Source: Oncomelania hupensis (lineage: Eukaryota; Mollusca; Gastropoda; Littorinimorpha; Pomatiopsidae). From it: a stretch of DNA of 64,000 nucleotides. The position numbers were made by a program, and so were the translations under genes. The notes under the pieces were generated by a model, which saw nothing but the letters and a program-made list of their open reading frames with translations, was not told where the DNA came from and did no database searches. The DNA lies in the NCBI GenBank assembly GCA_036898135.1, contig CM072526.1, positions 9,265,187 through 9,329,186 of the forward strand, written 5' to 3'. Positions 60,601 to 62,025 of the stretch are shown here, in pieces (position 1 is the first letter of the stretch; each line of letters begins with the position of its first letter).

Positions 60601-61991
60601 AAAAAGAAATGGGAGGACAACATTCCAGAATGGACTGGCTTGACACTGAGCAAAGCCATGAGGGTTGCTGAAAACAGAGAAAGATGGACCATGCTGGTTA
60701 AACGATCATCTGTGGTGCCCTAACGACCTTCGAGTTACGGGATAGGATAGGATAGGATGTGCGTAATTGCGAACATTGTTAACAAATAAATGCCCCCAGC
60801 GACCTTGACCTTTAATGTAAGGCACACACGATAACAGTAATCAGGCCAGCTTATTCTGGTAATATTCCTATGAGGTCTGAACACAATCTGTCCAGTGGTT
60901 CTTAAGATAGGGCATCCAAGTAACCAACCGGCCTACATGCAGTGATCAGGATGGACGTCGGTTTTCGGCATTTTACCCATAGAATTTTGAAATGACCTAT
61001 TGACTTGACAATGAGTTGGTCATACGACCTATTGATTTTCCAGGCAGTCAGTCAAGACTATGACCATTTTCAAAAGGATACATCATCCTCGCTGACCTCA
61101 ATTTATTCAGATCATTTTTTTCTGAGCGAAGTTTGCATTCAAAACAATGAATAGAAAATGGAAATGGGTCTACCTAACGAACTGTCTTTTAAAACAATAA
61201 CTTGCCGAAGTGAAACAAAATAAGTAACGATACAGTCTCTGCTTGCTTTTGACACAACGCAAAGTGTACACGAATGTCTGATTGGCCGAGACTAGTTTCA
61301 GTTTAGTTCCGATCCCAAATTTTAGTAGGCGATGATGTCATTATGTCACTTGCCGTCTGCAGAGTCGTGAATCGTGATATTTTAAAATACCTCCAAAAAA
61401 GTGTCAGAAGATGGAAAAAGGTCAAACTAAACTGTTATTTAGCGTTTCGCGCGGTGAGAAACTAGAAAATGTCAGCGCATCACGGGAACAAGAAGTTCCT
61501 GCTCAGGCCGAAATGCATGTAGTGCTGAGTAACAGTTGACAGTTCACTTCAGTGGTAACTGATCAAGAGAGAGAGAGAGAGAAGAGAGATAAGTTTTTTT
61601 CCATGGCGTTGATATAGCAGCATAATGTTTTTAAAGTATTGATTTTAAAAAGGACTTATTGATTTTCTGATCATTCAGTTTTTGGACCTATTGATTTTGA
61701 AAATGACCTATTGATTTTTTGATCAATCAGTCATTTACCTATTGACTCCCCAAACCAACCTGATCACTGTACATGTGGCTTGCTCCCATTTTTAACTATA
61801 TCAAAGTATTTCCAGAAATGTCTGGCAATACAAAATGACAACATCAAAACCACTGACCATTCAATGACTACCACATCAGTCCATTTGTGCATGATGTCCA
61901 TCAGGTTCCTAGGGTGGTTCTGCCCAAACTGTTCTTTGTACAGGGATTCAAACCGTGTGAACCACAACCCATTGGGATAATTGCTGACAAG
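915..61991 (-). CDS. TDRD7: TDRD7-like Tudor/LOTUS gene, spliced, 5' end outside window
   Basis: Seventeen minus-strand exons joined by GT/AG introns give about 820 residues. The order is part of a LOTUS (OST-HTH) domain in exon 1, a short linker (exons 2-3), extended Tudor domain 1 (exons 4-8), Tudor 2 (exons 8-13), a Ser/Thr-rich linker of about 140 residues (exon 13) and Tudor 3 (exons 13-17). LOTUS followed by three Tudor domains is the TDRD7 plan. In the known family, Tudor domains bind dimethyl-arginine tails of PIWI proteins and LOTUS domains contact Vasa-type helicases or RNA, in germ granules. Only Tudor 1 keeps the canonical VDYGN cage signature. Intron phases agree at every junction except exon 6 to exon 7. 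TDRD5 is the main alternative, but it has a single Tudor domain. Earlier exons and the promoter lie beyond 62 kb. Confidence 0.88.
1380..1725. repeat. Degenerate tandem repeat (AGAGATTTAGCTAAAGAGTA)
   Basis: Roughly fifteen imperfect units of about 20-25 bp built on CACAGAGATTTAGCTAAAGAG. It lies in the intron upstream of exon 17. Confidence 0.75.
1960..2170 (+). mobile_element. Possible LINE 3' end
   Basis: The stretch ends GATAAATAAAGTTGTATTGAATTGAATTGAAC: a polyadenylation-like motif followed by a TTGAA-type tail, typical of Jockey/CR1-group LINE 3' ends. No coding part is visible. Between 1740 and 1960 I see nothing recognisable. Confidence 0.4.
2244..2425. repeat. 36-bp minisatellite, five copies
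   Basis: Near-identical units AACATAGATAAGCATACCAA plus ATAAAAGAGTATATTG. The period is a multiple of three, so it gives chance open frames. Confidence 0.95.
2490..3154. mobile_element. piggyBac-like non-autonomous element (665 bp)
   Basis: Perfect 14-bp inverted termini CTCTTTCCCTGCCA / TGGCAGGGAAAGAG, flanked on both sides by TTAA (2486-2489, 3155-3158). There is no transposase ORF. Near the right end the palindrome ATCGACGATATATCGTCGAT and a near copy occur about 45 bp apart. Confidence 0.88.
3311..3398. repeat. (GAT)n microsatellite
   Basis: About 29 uninterrupted GAT units. Confidence 0.97.
3545..3728. repeat. (TATAC/ACTAT)n microsatellite
   Basis: Pentanucleotide repeat of ACTAT with single-base variants over about 180 bp. 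Confidence 0.95.
3832..3952 (-). CDS. TDRD7: TDRD7-like exon 16 (Tudor 3)
   Basis: The acceptor is TTGCCAACAG and the donor CATG|GTAACT; phase 0 in, phase 1 out. It reads LHMLLPDYCHHVMIEAKNLF then FLPKLFWTMMPFPAYRACLH. LLPDYCHH replaces the VDYGN signature (Gly and Asn lost), while PF.A..CL.G is typical. Its acceptor border is copied in the adjoining array. Confidence 0.87.
3953..4155. repeat. Tandem copies of the exon 16 acceptor border
   Basis: Units of about 65 bp carry CATGTGTAGCTGTGGTCACAAC, matching the true border CATGTGCAGCTGTTGGCAAAAC at 3945-3966, each followed by GACATTACTA. About three copies. Confidence 0.75.
4455..4560 (-). mobile_element. Possible retroelement tail (CAAGTCAAGTCAAG)
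   Basis: CAAGTCAAGTCAAGACACTTTATT, read on the minus strand, is an AATAAAG motif followed by a TTGAC-repeat tail of the kind that ends some LINE or Penelope-like elements. Only this short end is seen. The rest of 4160-5080 shows nothing else I can name. Confidence 0.35.
5082..5204 (-). CDS. TDRD7: TDRD7-like exon 15 (Tudor 3 core)
   Basis: Forty-one codons in phase 0, acceptor TTGTGTCACAG, donor TTG|GTGAGT. It runs ALQQGQDPPPCVPDPIPNHL then YMACSDGVYYRAIFLKRMENL. YMAC.DG.YYRA is the Tudor core strand with its aromatic pair. Confidence 0.9.
5286..5480. repeat. ATC-rich simple repeat
   Basis: CATCAT, CACCAC and CATCATCAAT runs over about 190 bp, between exon 15 and the long array. Confidence 0.85.
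5640..7560. repeat. Long minisatellite (CCCACATAACACAACCTACAACA)
   Basis: About eighty units of 19-23 bp of the form CACCCACATAACACATCCTACAA with AACC/ATCC/AGCC variants. The variant order around 5957-6560 recurs at 6612-7100, for example CACCTACATAAC, CACACAACACATCC and ATAATACAACC, the last two exactly 542 bp apart. This points to a block duplication. The related unit CATGACAACACCCACATAAC starts the array and reappears at 8400-8810. Between 7560 and 7980 nothing is recognised. Confidence 0.95.
7983..8305. repeat. Tandem copies of the exon 14 donor border
   Basis: Eight diverged units of about 38-42 bp contain ACCATTTGTGGATTGTAGCA next to GGGAATACAAA. On the minus strand this is the last coding bases of exon 14 plus a GTAGG- or GTAAA-type donor. 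The ninth, intact copy is the real exon border at 8306-8330. Confidence 0.88.
8312..8386 (-). CDS. TDRD7: TDRD7-like exon 14 (Tudor 3)
   Basis: Twenty-five codons in phase 0, acceptor TTTTTTCAG, donor ATG|GTAAGT. It reads IIRHENHIKLEDLMKQLNLH then YNPQM. The L..LM..L helix follows the first strand of an extended Tudor domain. Eight diverged copies of its 3' border lie downstream (7983-8305). Confidence 0.87.
8400..8810. repeat. 31-bp minisatellite (CATGACAACACCCACATAAC)
   Basis: About thirteen units of CATGACAACACCCACATAAC plus ACAACCTACAA, related to the 5.6-7.6 kb array. It begins about 20 bp from the acceptor of exon 14. Confidence 0.93.
8815..9790. repeat. 57-bp minisatellite, about 16 copies
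   Basis: Units GAAGTGGTTAGGTGTGACTC, AAACCATCATTTATAAAGCT, ACTGTAGTCTTACTGTT. The period is divisible by three, so it gives a 300-residue frame without coding character. The array is broken by the SINE and resumes at 10229-10288. Confidence 0.97.
9792..10228 (-). mobile_element. tRNA-derived SINE with (ATT)n tail
   Basis: On the minus strand the head from about 10227 reads GGCATCGTGGCGCAGTGGAT with a pol III A-box-like part, and later GGTTGCGGGTTCGATTCCCG, a B-box. A non-tRNA body with TTCTCCGGGCACTCC follows, and the element ends in an ATT repeat at 9842-9792. It sits inside the 57-bp array. It is not a functional tRNA gene: the acceptor stem does not pair. Confidence 0.8.
10290..11040. repeat. 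37-bp minisatellite, about 20 copies
   Basis: Units GATCCAGCATCAGCCAGTAC plus TTTGAGCTCTTGAGCTA with GATCCTGCATC variants. The left part repeats a block of variants, and the right half is almost homogeneous. It lies in the intron between exons 13 and 14. Confidence 0.97.
11191..11839 (-). CDS. TDRD7: TDRD7-like exon 13 (end Tudor 2, linker, start Tudor 3)
   Basis: At 649 nt this is the largest exon. The acceptor is TTACTGTTGCAG and the donor GTG|GTAAGT; phase in 2, out 0. It opens DPLTVMLFDTHGEDDININE, the last strands of Tudor 2. A Ser/Thr/Pro-rich stretch of about 140 residues of low complexity follows, and the exon ends KDFFAVFVQSVVSPSNFV, the first strand of Tudor 3. Copies of its first 20 bases and its acceptor form the upstream array. 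Confidence 0.9.
11913..11977 (-). mobile_element. 5'-truncated CAAT-tailed retroelement
   Basis: On the minus strand it ends in GTCCGCTGGACCTAAAGCAA followed by CAATCAAT repeats, as in the full copy 50727-51438. It is flanked by a 12-bp duplication CATCACAGTCAT (11901-11912 and 11978-11989). Confidence 0.85.
12090..12262 (-). mobile_element. tRNA-derived SINE with L2/CR1-like tail
   Basis: The minus-strand head GGGATAGCTCAGTGGTCAGA is a pol III A-box region and GTGGGTTCGAATCCTGACTT a B-box. The tail has GCGCCTTGAGAAGC and GCACTATATAAA. A similar GCGCTTTGAAC...GCTTTATAAATA occurs at the 3' end of the L2/CR1 LINE near 50600-50650, suggesting that LINE type mobilised it. Confidence 0.8.
12310..14287 (-). 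mobile_element. Probable solo LTR (1978 bp)
   Basis: The element starts TGTCGCG and ends GTCACA (TG...CA) and is flanked by the 5-bp duplication GTAAC (12305-12309, 14288-14292). It splits the 42-bp array cleanly. On the minus strand an AATAAA motif (near 12415) lies about 100 bp from the 3' end, as expected for an LTR. No protein is seen. Simple CTC-rich repeats occur at 13230-13400. Confidence 0.75.
14288..15085. repeat. 42-bp minisatellite carrying exon 13 acceptor (right part)
   Basis: About nineteen units of CAGTCAGGGGGTCACTGCAA plus CAGTAACAAATATACAACAT. This continues the array at 11820-12309. From 15085 to 15356 nothing is recognised. Confidence 0.96.
15357..15469 (-). CDS. TDRD7: TDRD7-like exon 12 (Tudor 2)
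   Basis: The acceptor is TATATTGCAG and the donor GCTAC|GTGAGT. It enters in phase 0 and leaves in phase 2 (113 nt). It reads AVNCVLFGLEKYSTDSVYID and continues ELLERTKEKLCMAEIIA. This is the A..C.L.G strand plus linker helix of Tudor 2. Confidence 0.88.
15477..15526. repeat. (AAT)n microsatellite
   Basis: Sixteen AAT units next to the exon 12 acceptor. Confidence 0.95.
15553..18470 (-). mobile_element. RTE-like LINE copy A, interrupted
   Basis: The plus-strand start TATCCTATCCTATCC is the complement of the GGATA-type 3' tail. Minus-strand frames give reverse-transcriptase pieces: FVDFKKAFDRVWHAALWG (motif A), MRQGCLLSPTLFNLFLERIL (motif B) and RLVDDIDGLAGEEQ, where other copies have the ADDID catalytic pair. 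The LAGLKPIW-type C-terminal region is also present. Frameshifts and stops make it dead. A hAT element (16946-18112) splits it; the 5' part ends at about 18470 within the RT linker. Confidence 0.9.
16946..18112. mobile_element. hAT-like element (1167 bp)
   Basis: Inverted termini CAGGGATGGGAATT / AATTCCCATCCCTG, flanked by a 5-bp duplication CAGAT within LINE copy A. No transposase ORF. The left part is GC-rich with GGGGCAAAGCCC-type palindromes, the rest AT-rich. Confidence 0.85.
18469..18713. mobile_element. Truncated hAT-like end
   Basis: It begins CAGAGATGCCAACC, close to the CAGAGGTGCCAACC end of the element at 35194. The matching opposite end is not found, so it is a fragment. Confidence 0.45.
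18725..19435 (-). mobile_element. CAAT-tailed retroelement, full copy (711 bp)
   Basis: An 11-bp duplication AGTCAGAAGGA flanks it (18714-18724, 19436-19446). On the minus strand it begins TACCCCTTGGGGTCATGAGC, holds TATAAAGGG and TATAAATAG boxes, and ends with CAATCAAT repeats. The variable-length duplications of its copies indicate insertion by a LINE machinery. No pol III A/B boxes and no ORF, so the family is unnamed. Confidence 0.85.
19845..22350 (-). mobile_element. RTE-like LINE copy B, interrupted
   Basis: Minus-strand pieces include the linker SLTEEQEVLDRWTKYCSDLY and KKGKSAGEDNIPAELLQA, and, after the hAT insertion, the endonuclease end HAPEVAEIFQATIGGKFAPL and IPELLDLCYKPKE. Copies elsewhere show the same order, so this is the middle of the LINE. 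Frames are broken. Confidence 0.88.
20730..21934 (-). mobile_element. hAT-like element with zinc-finger ORF (1205 bp)
   Basis: Inverted termini CAGGGCTTCCAAT / ATTGGAAGCCCTG and duplication CTTTTT in LINE copy B. The minus-strand ORF 21394-21720 (108 aa) holds WDWMEVEVEEEKLSQHIRKI and FCVLCSNEL...H....H, a CxxC-H-H zinc finger like those at the N-terminus of hAT-type transposases. The catalytic part is missing. Confidence 0.82.
22571..22669 (-). CDS. TDRD7: TDRD7-like exon 11 (Tudor 2)
   Basis: Thirty-three codons in phase 0, acceptor GTTTTCAG, donor CAG|GTTATC (weak but GT). It reads AHCFFPDHGYTMWFPWDDLV then LLDGAINASLPYQ. FFPDHGYT stands where Tudor 1 has FVDYGNTE: the Asn of the cage is lost. 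The closing LP.Q is typical. Confidence 0.86.
22830..23157. repeat. Degenerate minisatellite (GGCATGGCTACATTAGGAACAT)
   Basis: About fifteen imperfect 18-22 bp units of ATGGCTACATTAGGGGCATG between exons 11 and 10, ending 25 bp from the exon 10 donor. Confidence 0.85.
23182..23331 (-). CDS. TDRD7: TDRD7-like exon 10 (Tudor 2 core)
   Basis: Fifty codons in phase 0 at both ends, acceptor TGTCCCCAG, donor CAG|GTGGGC. It begins EELERFEDRLGVLYREGQQK and reaches GCVCIVNWENSFYRVRLQEV. The C...WENSFYRV segment corresponds to the Tudor core strand. Confidence 0.9.
24405..25449 (-). repeat. 3' LTR of the retrotransposon
   Basis: Same length as the 5' LTR and visibly the same sequence, including two identical spurious ORFs. 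Confidence 0.9.
26183..26644 (-). CDS. Gag-like ORF of the LTR retrotransposon (153 aa)
   Basis: The frame starts MAEQDSSVQLPASTGPSVAV; after a proline-rich stretch comes PPPKLPSFSGEDGQDFEDFQ then WLLQALTGCARQEVLRRAER. LPSFSG...FE.F and the W.L.AL.G.AR pattern are those of retrotransposon gag capsid regions. It stops early, without zinc knuckle, protease or polymerase. Mobilisation would need proteins from a related full element. Confidence 0.75.
   Translation of the reverse strand: MAEQDSSVQLPASTGPSVAVATANNSQPPSQVDGSGPSSDRVSGVQDVNGPPALTPRLYVMPPPKLPSFSGEDGQDFEDFQMEATRILKNCHLDTGAAVEWLLQALTGCARQEVLRRAERSKPPTLTRPLVWISGPCTPDHSSQPDARQDIWD
26759..27803 (-). repeat. 5' LTR of the retrotransposon
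   Basis: 1045 bp, TGTAGC...GCTACA, upstream of the gag-like ORF on the minus strand. Confidence 0.9.
28512..29001. mobile_element. piggyBac-like non-autonomous element (490 bp)
   Basis: TTAA on both sides (28508-28511, 29002-29005) and inverted ends CCCTTTGAACCC / GGGTTCAAGAGG. Near the right end GACCGATATATCGGTC occurs, preceded by a near copy GACCGATTTATCGGTC. Confidence 0.8.
29140..29210. repeat. (CTGG)n and (TC)n microsatellite
   Basis: CTGG units followed by about 22 TC units. 29210-29690 holds AT-rich DNA with CCGGTA-rich sequence and no gene. Confidence 0.95.
29691..30990 (+). mobile_element. RTE-like LINE endonuclease fragment, interrupted
   Basis: Plus-strand pieces match the endonuclease region of the LINE: QAYAPT-like start, LEFARYNNLILANTLGLHKK, then MVKKHFRSSINIGRTRTSPG, GSDHDLVMMSFQLHLKRVNT and EVAEIFQATIGGKFAPLLIL. 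SDH is the conserved catalytic His region of apurinic-type endonucleases. A hAT element lies in the middle, and the 3' end abuts the Jockey LINE. Confidence 0.88.
29944..30668. mobile_element. hAT-like element (725 bp)
   Basis: Perfect 16-bp inverted ends CAGAGCTTATTCTAGG / CCTAGAATAAGCTCTG with a 6-bp duplication CATCAT inside the LINE. It contains a GGGGGGGGGG run at about 30003-30014. No transposase frame is convincing. Confidence 0.9.
31438..32155 (+). mobile_element. hAT-like element (718 bp)
   Basis: Ends CAGTGATGTCCC and GGAACACCACTG, duplication ACCTG (31433-31437, 32156-32160). The plus-strand ORF at 31773 starts MPPKKKLCVAKGQSVLSSFL, a lysine-rich N-terminus like those of hAT transposases, cut off after about 60 residues. 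Confidence 0.82.
32823..33463 (-). mobile_element. piggyBac-like element with N-terminal ORF (641 bp)
   Basis: TTAA flanks (32819-32822, 33464-33467) and ends CTCTTGGTGACCTATAA / TTATAGGGCGCTAGAAG. On the minus strand MAGDFSDSDIEFGNLIDQLI to SVHTSDLSD resembles the acidic N-terminus of piggyBac transposases and the frame at 63526-63756. The catalytic part is absent. Confidence 0.75.
33885..33985 (-). CDS. TDRD7: TDRD7-like exon 9 (start of Tudor 2)
   Basis: The acceptor is TGTTTTCAG and the donor TCA|GTGAGT. It enters in phase 1, completes a Thr codon with exon 8, and leaves in phase 0. It includes AAYMSVVLSYVDFFNCWIRF, the opening strand of the second extended Tudor domain. Confidence 0.88.
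34201..34926 (-). mobile_element. hAT-like element (726 bp), intact ends
   Basis: Termini CAGGCATGCCTAC / GTAGGCATGCCTG and 6-bp duplication AAAGAG (34195-34200, 34927-34932). The minus-strand ORF 34244-34603 is nearly identical to that of 23771-24130 (MASKRISKQSDCESESSKKQ). Non-autonomous: the frame ends after 119 residues. Confidence 0.88.
35194..36458. mobile_element. hAT-like element (1265 bp) with telomere-like run
   Basis: Ends CAGAGGTGCCAACC / GGTTGGCACCTCTG (second base pairs vary slightly inside), duplication AAGGCT (35188-35193, 36459-36464). At 36091-36124 it contains AGGGTTAGGGTTAGGG followed by TAGGG units. Confidence 0.85.
37253..37978. mobile_element. piggyBac-like element (726 bp)
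   Basis: TTAA flanks (37249-37252, 37979-37982) and ends CCCTCTAAC / GTTAGAGGG. Near 37523 plus-strand frames give MASDSC then SDEENDPFEGF and NDGEDSDLDFHFDDLFLSDL, the acidic N-terminus usual in piggyBac transposases, broken by stops. Confidence 0.85.
38669..39628 (-). mobile_element. RTE-like LINE copy C (3' half)
   Basis: CCTATCCTATCC tail complement at the left. Minus-strand frames give TTIGVRQGCLLSPTLFNVFL, NLRFADDIDGLAGEEQELEQ (intact ADD motif) and the C-terminal KLRWYGHVTRSSGLAKTILQ then RRRGRPKKGWEDNIREWTGL. It sits in the inverted copy of the 34-39.7 kb repeat. Confidence 0.9.
39930..40037 (-). CDS. TDRD7: TDRD7-like exon 8 (end of Tudor 1)
   Basis: The acceptor is TATTTTTCAG and the donor A|GTAAGC, phase 1 in and out. 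It reads GRCIVELFVKDGEELSINSI then LFDKKLVSTYLPQEP. The V.LF...G..LSIN.IL run is the final strand pair of the nuclease-like part of a Tudor domain. Confidence 0.9.
40310..40490. repeat. 21-bp minisatellite (GTCTGTAAGTCCATGTGGTGG)
   Basis: About eight units, followed by GCCATATCTCAACAACCACTGAATGG, which looks like part of a dispersed repeat. Confidence 0.92.
40876..40950 (-). CDS. TDRD7: TDRD7-like exon 7 (Tudor 1)
   Basis: The acceptor is TTTATATAG and the donor GAAG|GTGAG. After two bases it reads NGWTDEIIHLPTLVDQVLSI and PSVE; GW.DE followed by a helix is the usual linker helix of extended Tudor domains. The only stop-free frame requires one base from the previous exon, but exon 6 with its best donor ends on a full codon. 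Confidence 0.82.
41640..43125. repeat. 20-bp minisatellite (TAAACTAAACATCTGTAGTG)
   Basis: About seventy diverged units in the intron between exons 7 and 6. The stretch 40960-41640 before it is A-rich with no gene seen. Confidence 0.95.
43195..44014. repeat. 36-bp minisatellite, left part
   Basis: Units GATGTTTGTGTCCCTACACT plus CTTATTATTATCTATA, about 22 copies. The period is a multiple of three, giving three long spurious frames. Interrupted by the LTR at 44015. Confidence 0.97.
44015..45575 (+). mobile_element. Probable solo LTR (1561 bp)
   Basis: Begins TGTCACG and ends CGTGACA, with a 5-bp duplication TTATT (44010-44014, 45576-45580), splitting the 36-bp array. TTGAATAAACC at about 45158 could be the poly(A) signal. 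No ORF above 80 codons and no internal retroviral-type region. Confidence 0.75.
45576..45846. repeat. 36-bp minisatellite, right part
   Basis: About seven more units of the array that ends at 44014. Confidence 0.97.
45860..46093. repeat. Diverged copies of the exon 6 donor border
   Basis: CTGCTTACATCAGAAGAATC and AAGTTCATAGG occur three to four times, matching the real border GTGCTTACCTCAAAAGGTTT (46086-46105) with scattered changes. On the minus strand each holds GTAAGCAGA. Confidence 0.7.
46094..46234 (-). CDS. TDRD7: TDRD7-like exon 6 (Tudor 1, VDYGN strand)
   Basis: The 47 codons are in phase 0 at both ends with donor GAG|GTAAGC. It reads KEVQVHFVDYGNTERVAIDS, then SVRNLPTEVA and AVPCKLYGLKPFE. 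VDYGNTE is the canonical methyl-arginine cage strand. The next exon needs one extra base in phase. A second donor below 46021 (GTAAGC at 46015-46020) would give a 214-nt form that fits, so the true 3' end is uncertain. Confidence 0.92.
46385..46640. repeat. Direct and inverted short duplications
   Basis: AAACTGTACAGTTTTAGCAA with TTGGTGTCTTC occurs at 46408 and, diverged, at 46555; an inverted GACACCAAAGTTG lies at 46506. No gene is seen from 46240 to 47000. Confidence 0.6.
46890..47010. repeat. Dispersed repeat shared with 285-405
   Basis: Holds TTTAAAGCGATGCATTG, CTAGTTC and two ACGGGCCTTGC motifs as at the left end of the window. Confidence 0.45.
47019..47482 (-). mobile_element. RTE-like LINE copy D (3' end)
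   Basis: 5'-truncated copy with the tail complement CTATTCTATCCTATTCC and minus-strand KLRWYGHVSIRPCK and REWTGL-like C-terminus. Near-duplicates CTTGCAAGTG / CTTGCGAGTG flank it. Confidence 0.82.
48558..50250 (+). mobile_element. RTE-like LINE fragment inside the L2 LINE
   Basis: Flanked by the duplication GGTCCTT (48551-48557, 50251-50257). It carries endonuclease parts (MVKKRFRPSINIGRTYTFPG, GSDHDLVMMSFRLHLKRVNT, ITPELLDLCDKQREMKKKKN) and the RT linker SGICLTEEVLDRWTEYCSDL to AGLDNIPAELLQA. It then jumps straight to GGGATAGGATAGGATAG: most of the RT is deleted. Confidence 0.9.
48740..49316 (-). mobile_element. CAAT-type retroelement, 5'-truncated (577 bp)
   Basis: Inserted in the RTE fragment with a 13-bp duplication GGCAAACACGCTT (48727-48739, 49317-49329). 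Its minus-strand tail is AATGTAATGTAATG instead of CAAT repeats; otherwise like 18725-19435. Confidence 0.88.
50727..51438 (+). mobile_element. CAAT-tailed retroelement, full copy (712 bp)
   Basis: Flanked by CAGTGAC (50720-50726, 51439-51445) inside the 41-bp array. Begins GGTGTACCCTTTGGGGTCAT, has TATAAAGGG and TATAAATAG, and ends GGACCTAAAGCAA plus CAATCAAT repeats. Confidence 0.88.
51439..51786. repeat. 41-bp minisatellite touching the exon 5 donor
   Basis: About nine units ACACAACATCAACAGTGGGC plus AGTGACTGTGTGTTCTCACAG; one unit is also left of the CAAT element (50690-50726). On the minus strand each has GTGAGAACACACAGTCAC, the intron start that follows exon 5. Confidence 0.93.
51787..51900 (-). 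CDS. TDRD7: TDRD7-like exon 5 (Tudor 1 core)
   Basis: The 38 codons, in phase 0 at both ends, include PGVFCAALYSGDDKWYRARV. This is the classic Tudor core strand (C.A...D..WYRA), where the WY pair supplies aromatic cage residues. Tandem arrays touch the exon on both sides: the donor GTGAGA opens one array (down to 51440) and the acceptor TGTGTTACAG belongs to another (51904-52700). Confidence 0.93.
51901..52700. repeat. About 31-bp minisatellite touching the exon 5 acceptor
   Basis: Some twenty-five units AACACATGACACAGGTTATT plus TTACTTTTGTT, increasingly diverged to the right. The exon 5 acceptor (TCATGTGTTACAG) is part of the first unit. Confidence 0.93.
52715..53215 (-). mobile_element. 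Possible degenerate SINE
   Basis: On the minus strand GCGCAGTTGGCTCCATGG and GGGATTCAAAACCTG resemble worn pol III boxes. Near the other end, CTTGAGCAGCTCTTGAAAGC with GCCATATAAGG resembles the tail of the SINE at 12090. The parts may belong to two elements. Confidence 0.35.
53285..53445. repeat. Short tandem duplication (GTGAACAAGGTCAGCAGGCT)
   Basis: Three units of about 55 bp. Confidence 0.8.
53675..53786 (-). CDS. TDRD7: TDRD7-like exon 4 (start of Tudor 1)
   Basis: The acceptor is TGTTTCAG and the donor CCG|GTCAGT. It reads SVLTVYAAFVKDPCDFYVQR and continues to DMMETLCP. The pattern V..FVKDP.DFYVQ is the first strand of the staphylococcal-nuclease-like half of an extended Tudor domain. 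Phase in is 2, phase out 0. The acceptor side abuts a 42-bp array made of copies of this border. Confidence 0.9.
53787..54905. repeat. 42-bp minisatellite carrying the exon 4 acceptor
   Basis: Units ATGTCATACACTGCTGACAC plus TGACCTGAAACACAACACAATG. The first unit abuts exon 4, and GACACTGACCTGAAAC copies the real acceptor border ACACTGACCTGAAAC. In the right part two unit types (CTTCAATC, ACATACCAG) alternate in pairs. Confidence 0.94.
55102..55933 (+). mobile_element. pogo/Tigger-like element (832 bp)
   Basis: Inverted ends CAGTAAAACCTCTGTTTT / AAACGGAGGTTTTACTG with TA on both sides, the pattern of pogo-group Tc1/mariner elements. A plus-strand remnant near 55347 gives DDALKQLEIL and then GLPDLADIMSGVQSD, like the C-terminus of Tigger transposases. 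A run of about 15 G sits at 55475-55490. The stretch between (54906-55100) shows nothing. Confidence 0.8.
56135..56492 (-). mobile_element. RTE-like LINE copy E (3' end) with TTAGGG filler
   Basis: 8-bp duplication CAATGATT (56127-56134, 56493-56500). The tail complement is TCCTATCCTATCC, and the C-terminal frame reads RRRGRPKKRWEDNIREWTGL. At its truncated 5' end TTAGGGTTAGGGTTA (56478-56492) fills the junction. Confidence 0.88.
56522..56559 (-). CDS. TDRD7: TDRD7-like exon 3 (38 nt)
   Basis: The acceptor TTTTTCAG precedes a small exon coding SHNIPVAQLFETG; the donor is GTGAGT. It starts in phase 0 and ends with two G bases, completed by the first G of exon 4. It links the LOTUS region to Tudor 1. 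It is short, but it fits both neighbours in phase. Confidence 0.78.
56690..57045. repeat. 40-bp minisatellite (CAACCAATGTCAGTTATATT)
   Basis: About nine units CAACCAATGTCAGTTATATT plus ACTCCCACTACCTCTCCAAT, in the intron between exons 3 and 2. Confidence 0.96.
57110..57449. repeat. 56-bp minisatellite carrying the exon 2 donor
   Basis: Six units of ATTACCAACATTTGCCAAAC, TGCAGGCCATGTTTTAAAAC and AGTATACTCACCTGCC. On the minus strand each contains ATGGCAG|GTGAGTATAC, the last bases of exon 2 with its donor; the sixth is the true border. Confidence 0.95.
57450..57498 (-). CDS. TDRD7: TDRD7-like exon 2 (49 nt)
   Basis: The acceptor is TATTTCAG and the donor CAG|GTGAGTATAC. The single starting G completes the TG left by exon 1 to give Trp, then NTVTNKHLLYPPKEWQ. 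It enters in phase 2 and leaves in phase 0. The donor border is repeated five times in the array immediately beside it (57110-57449). Confidence 0.8.
57619..57681. repeat. (TAT)n microsatellite
   Basis: About twenty-one TAT units in the intron between exons 2 and 1. Confidence 0.96.
57821..60085 (-). mobile_element. RTE-like LINE copy F with 5' inversion
   Basis: 57821-59210 (minus) runs from the CCTATCCTATCC tail through TSAVLHNSAIGNWFRTTIGV, NLRFADDIDGLAGEEQELEQ and the RT linker. 59211-60085 (plus) holds the endonuclease: NIIIIQTYAPTSDYDD, MVIVEGDWNAKVGQDAHHNW, GNDHDLVMMSIQLHL. The two parts lie head to head. About 55 residues of the linker (as in the other copies) are missing at the join. 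Frames are broken in places. Confidence 0.92.
60390..60758 (+). mobile_element. RTE-like LINE 3' end, plus orientation
   Basis: Matches the C-terminal region (ISYTQHITNDEVQKTIIQAI) and ends GAGTTACGGGATAGGATAGG. It lies 300 bp from copy F and may be a separate insertion. 60760-60930 shows nothing. Confidence 0.85.
60940..61769 (+). mobile_element. hAT-like element (830 bp)
   Basis: Ends CAGTGATCAGGATGG / CCAACCTGATCACTG, 6-bp duplication TACATG (60934-60939, 61770-61775). A short plus frame near 61411 starts MEKGQTKLLFSVSRGEKLEN and stops after 42 residues, perhaps a transposase N-terminus. It lies 90 bp from exon 1. Confidence 0.85.
61858..61991 (-). CDS. TDRD7: TDRD7-like exon 1 of window (LOTUS domain)
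   Basis: The acceptor TTTACAG is at 61992 and the donor GTCAGT below 61858. It starts in phase 0 and ends in phase 2 (134 nt, 44 codons plus 2). It reads LVSNYPNGLWFTRFESLYKE and onward to HKWTDVVVIE. The pattern of aliphatics, YP.GLW, aromatic F and LY is the LOTUS/OST-HTH winged-helix fold as in TDRD7. The first helix should be in an upstream exon outside the window. Confidence 0.88.
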
Positions 61992-62025
61992 CTGTAAATA
62001 CAAATATTGATGTATTGTTAGGGTA

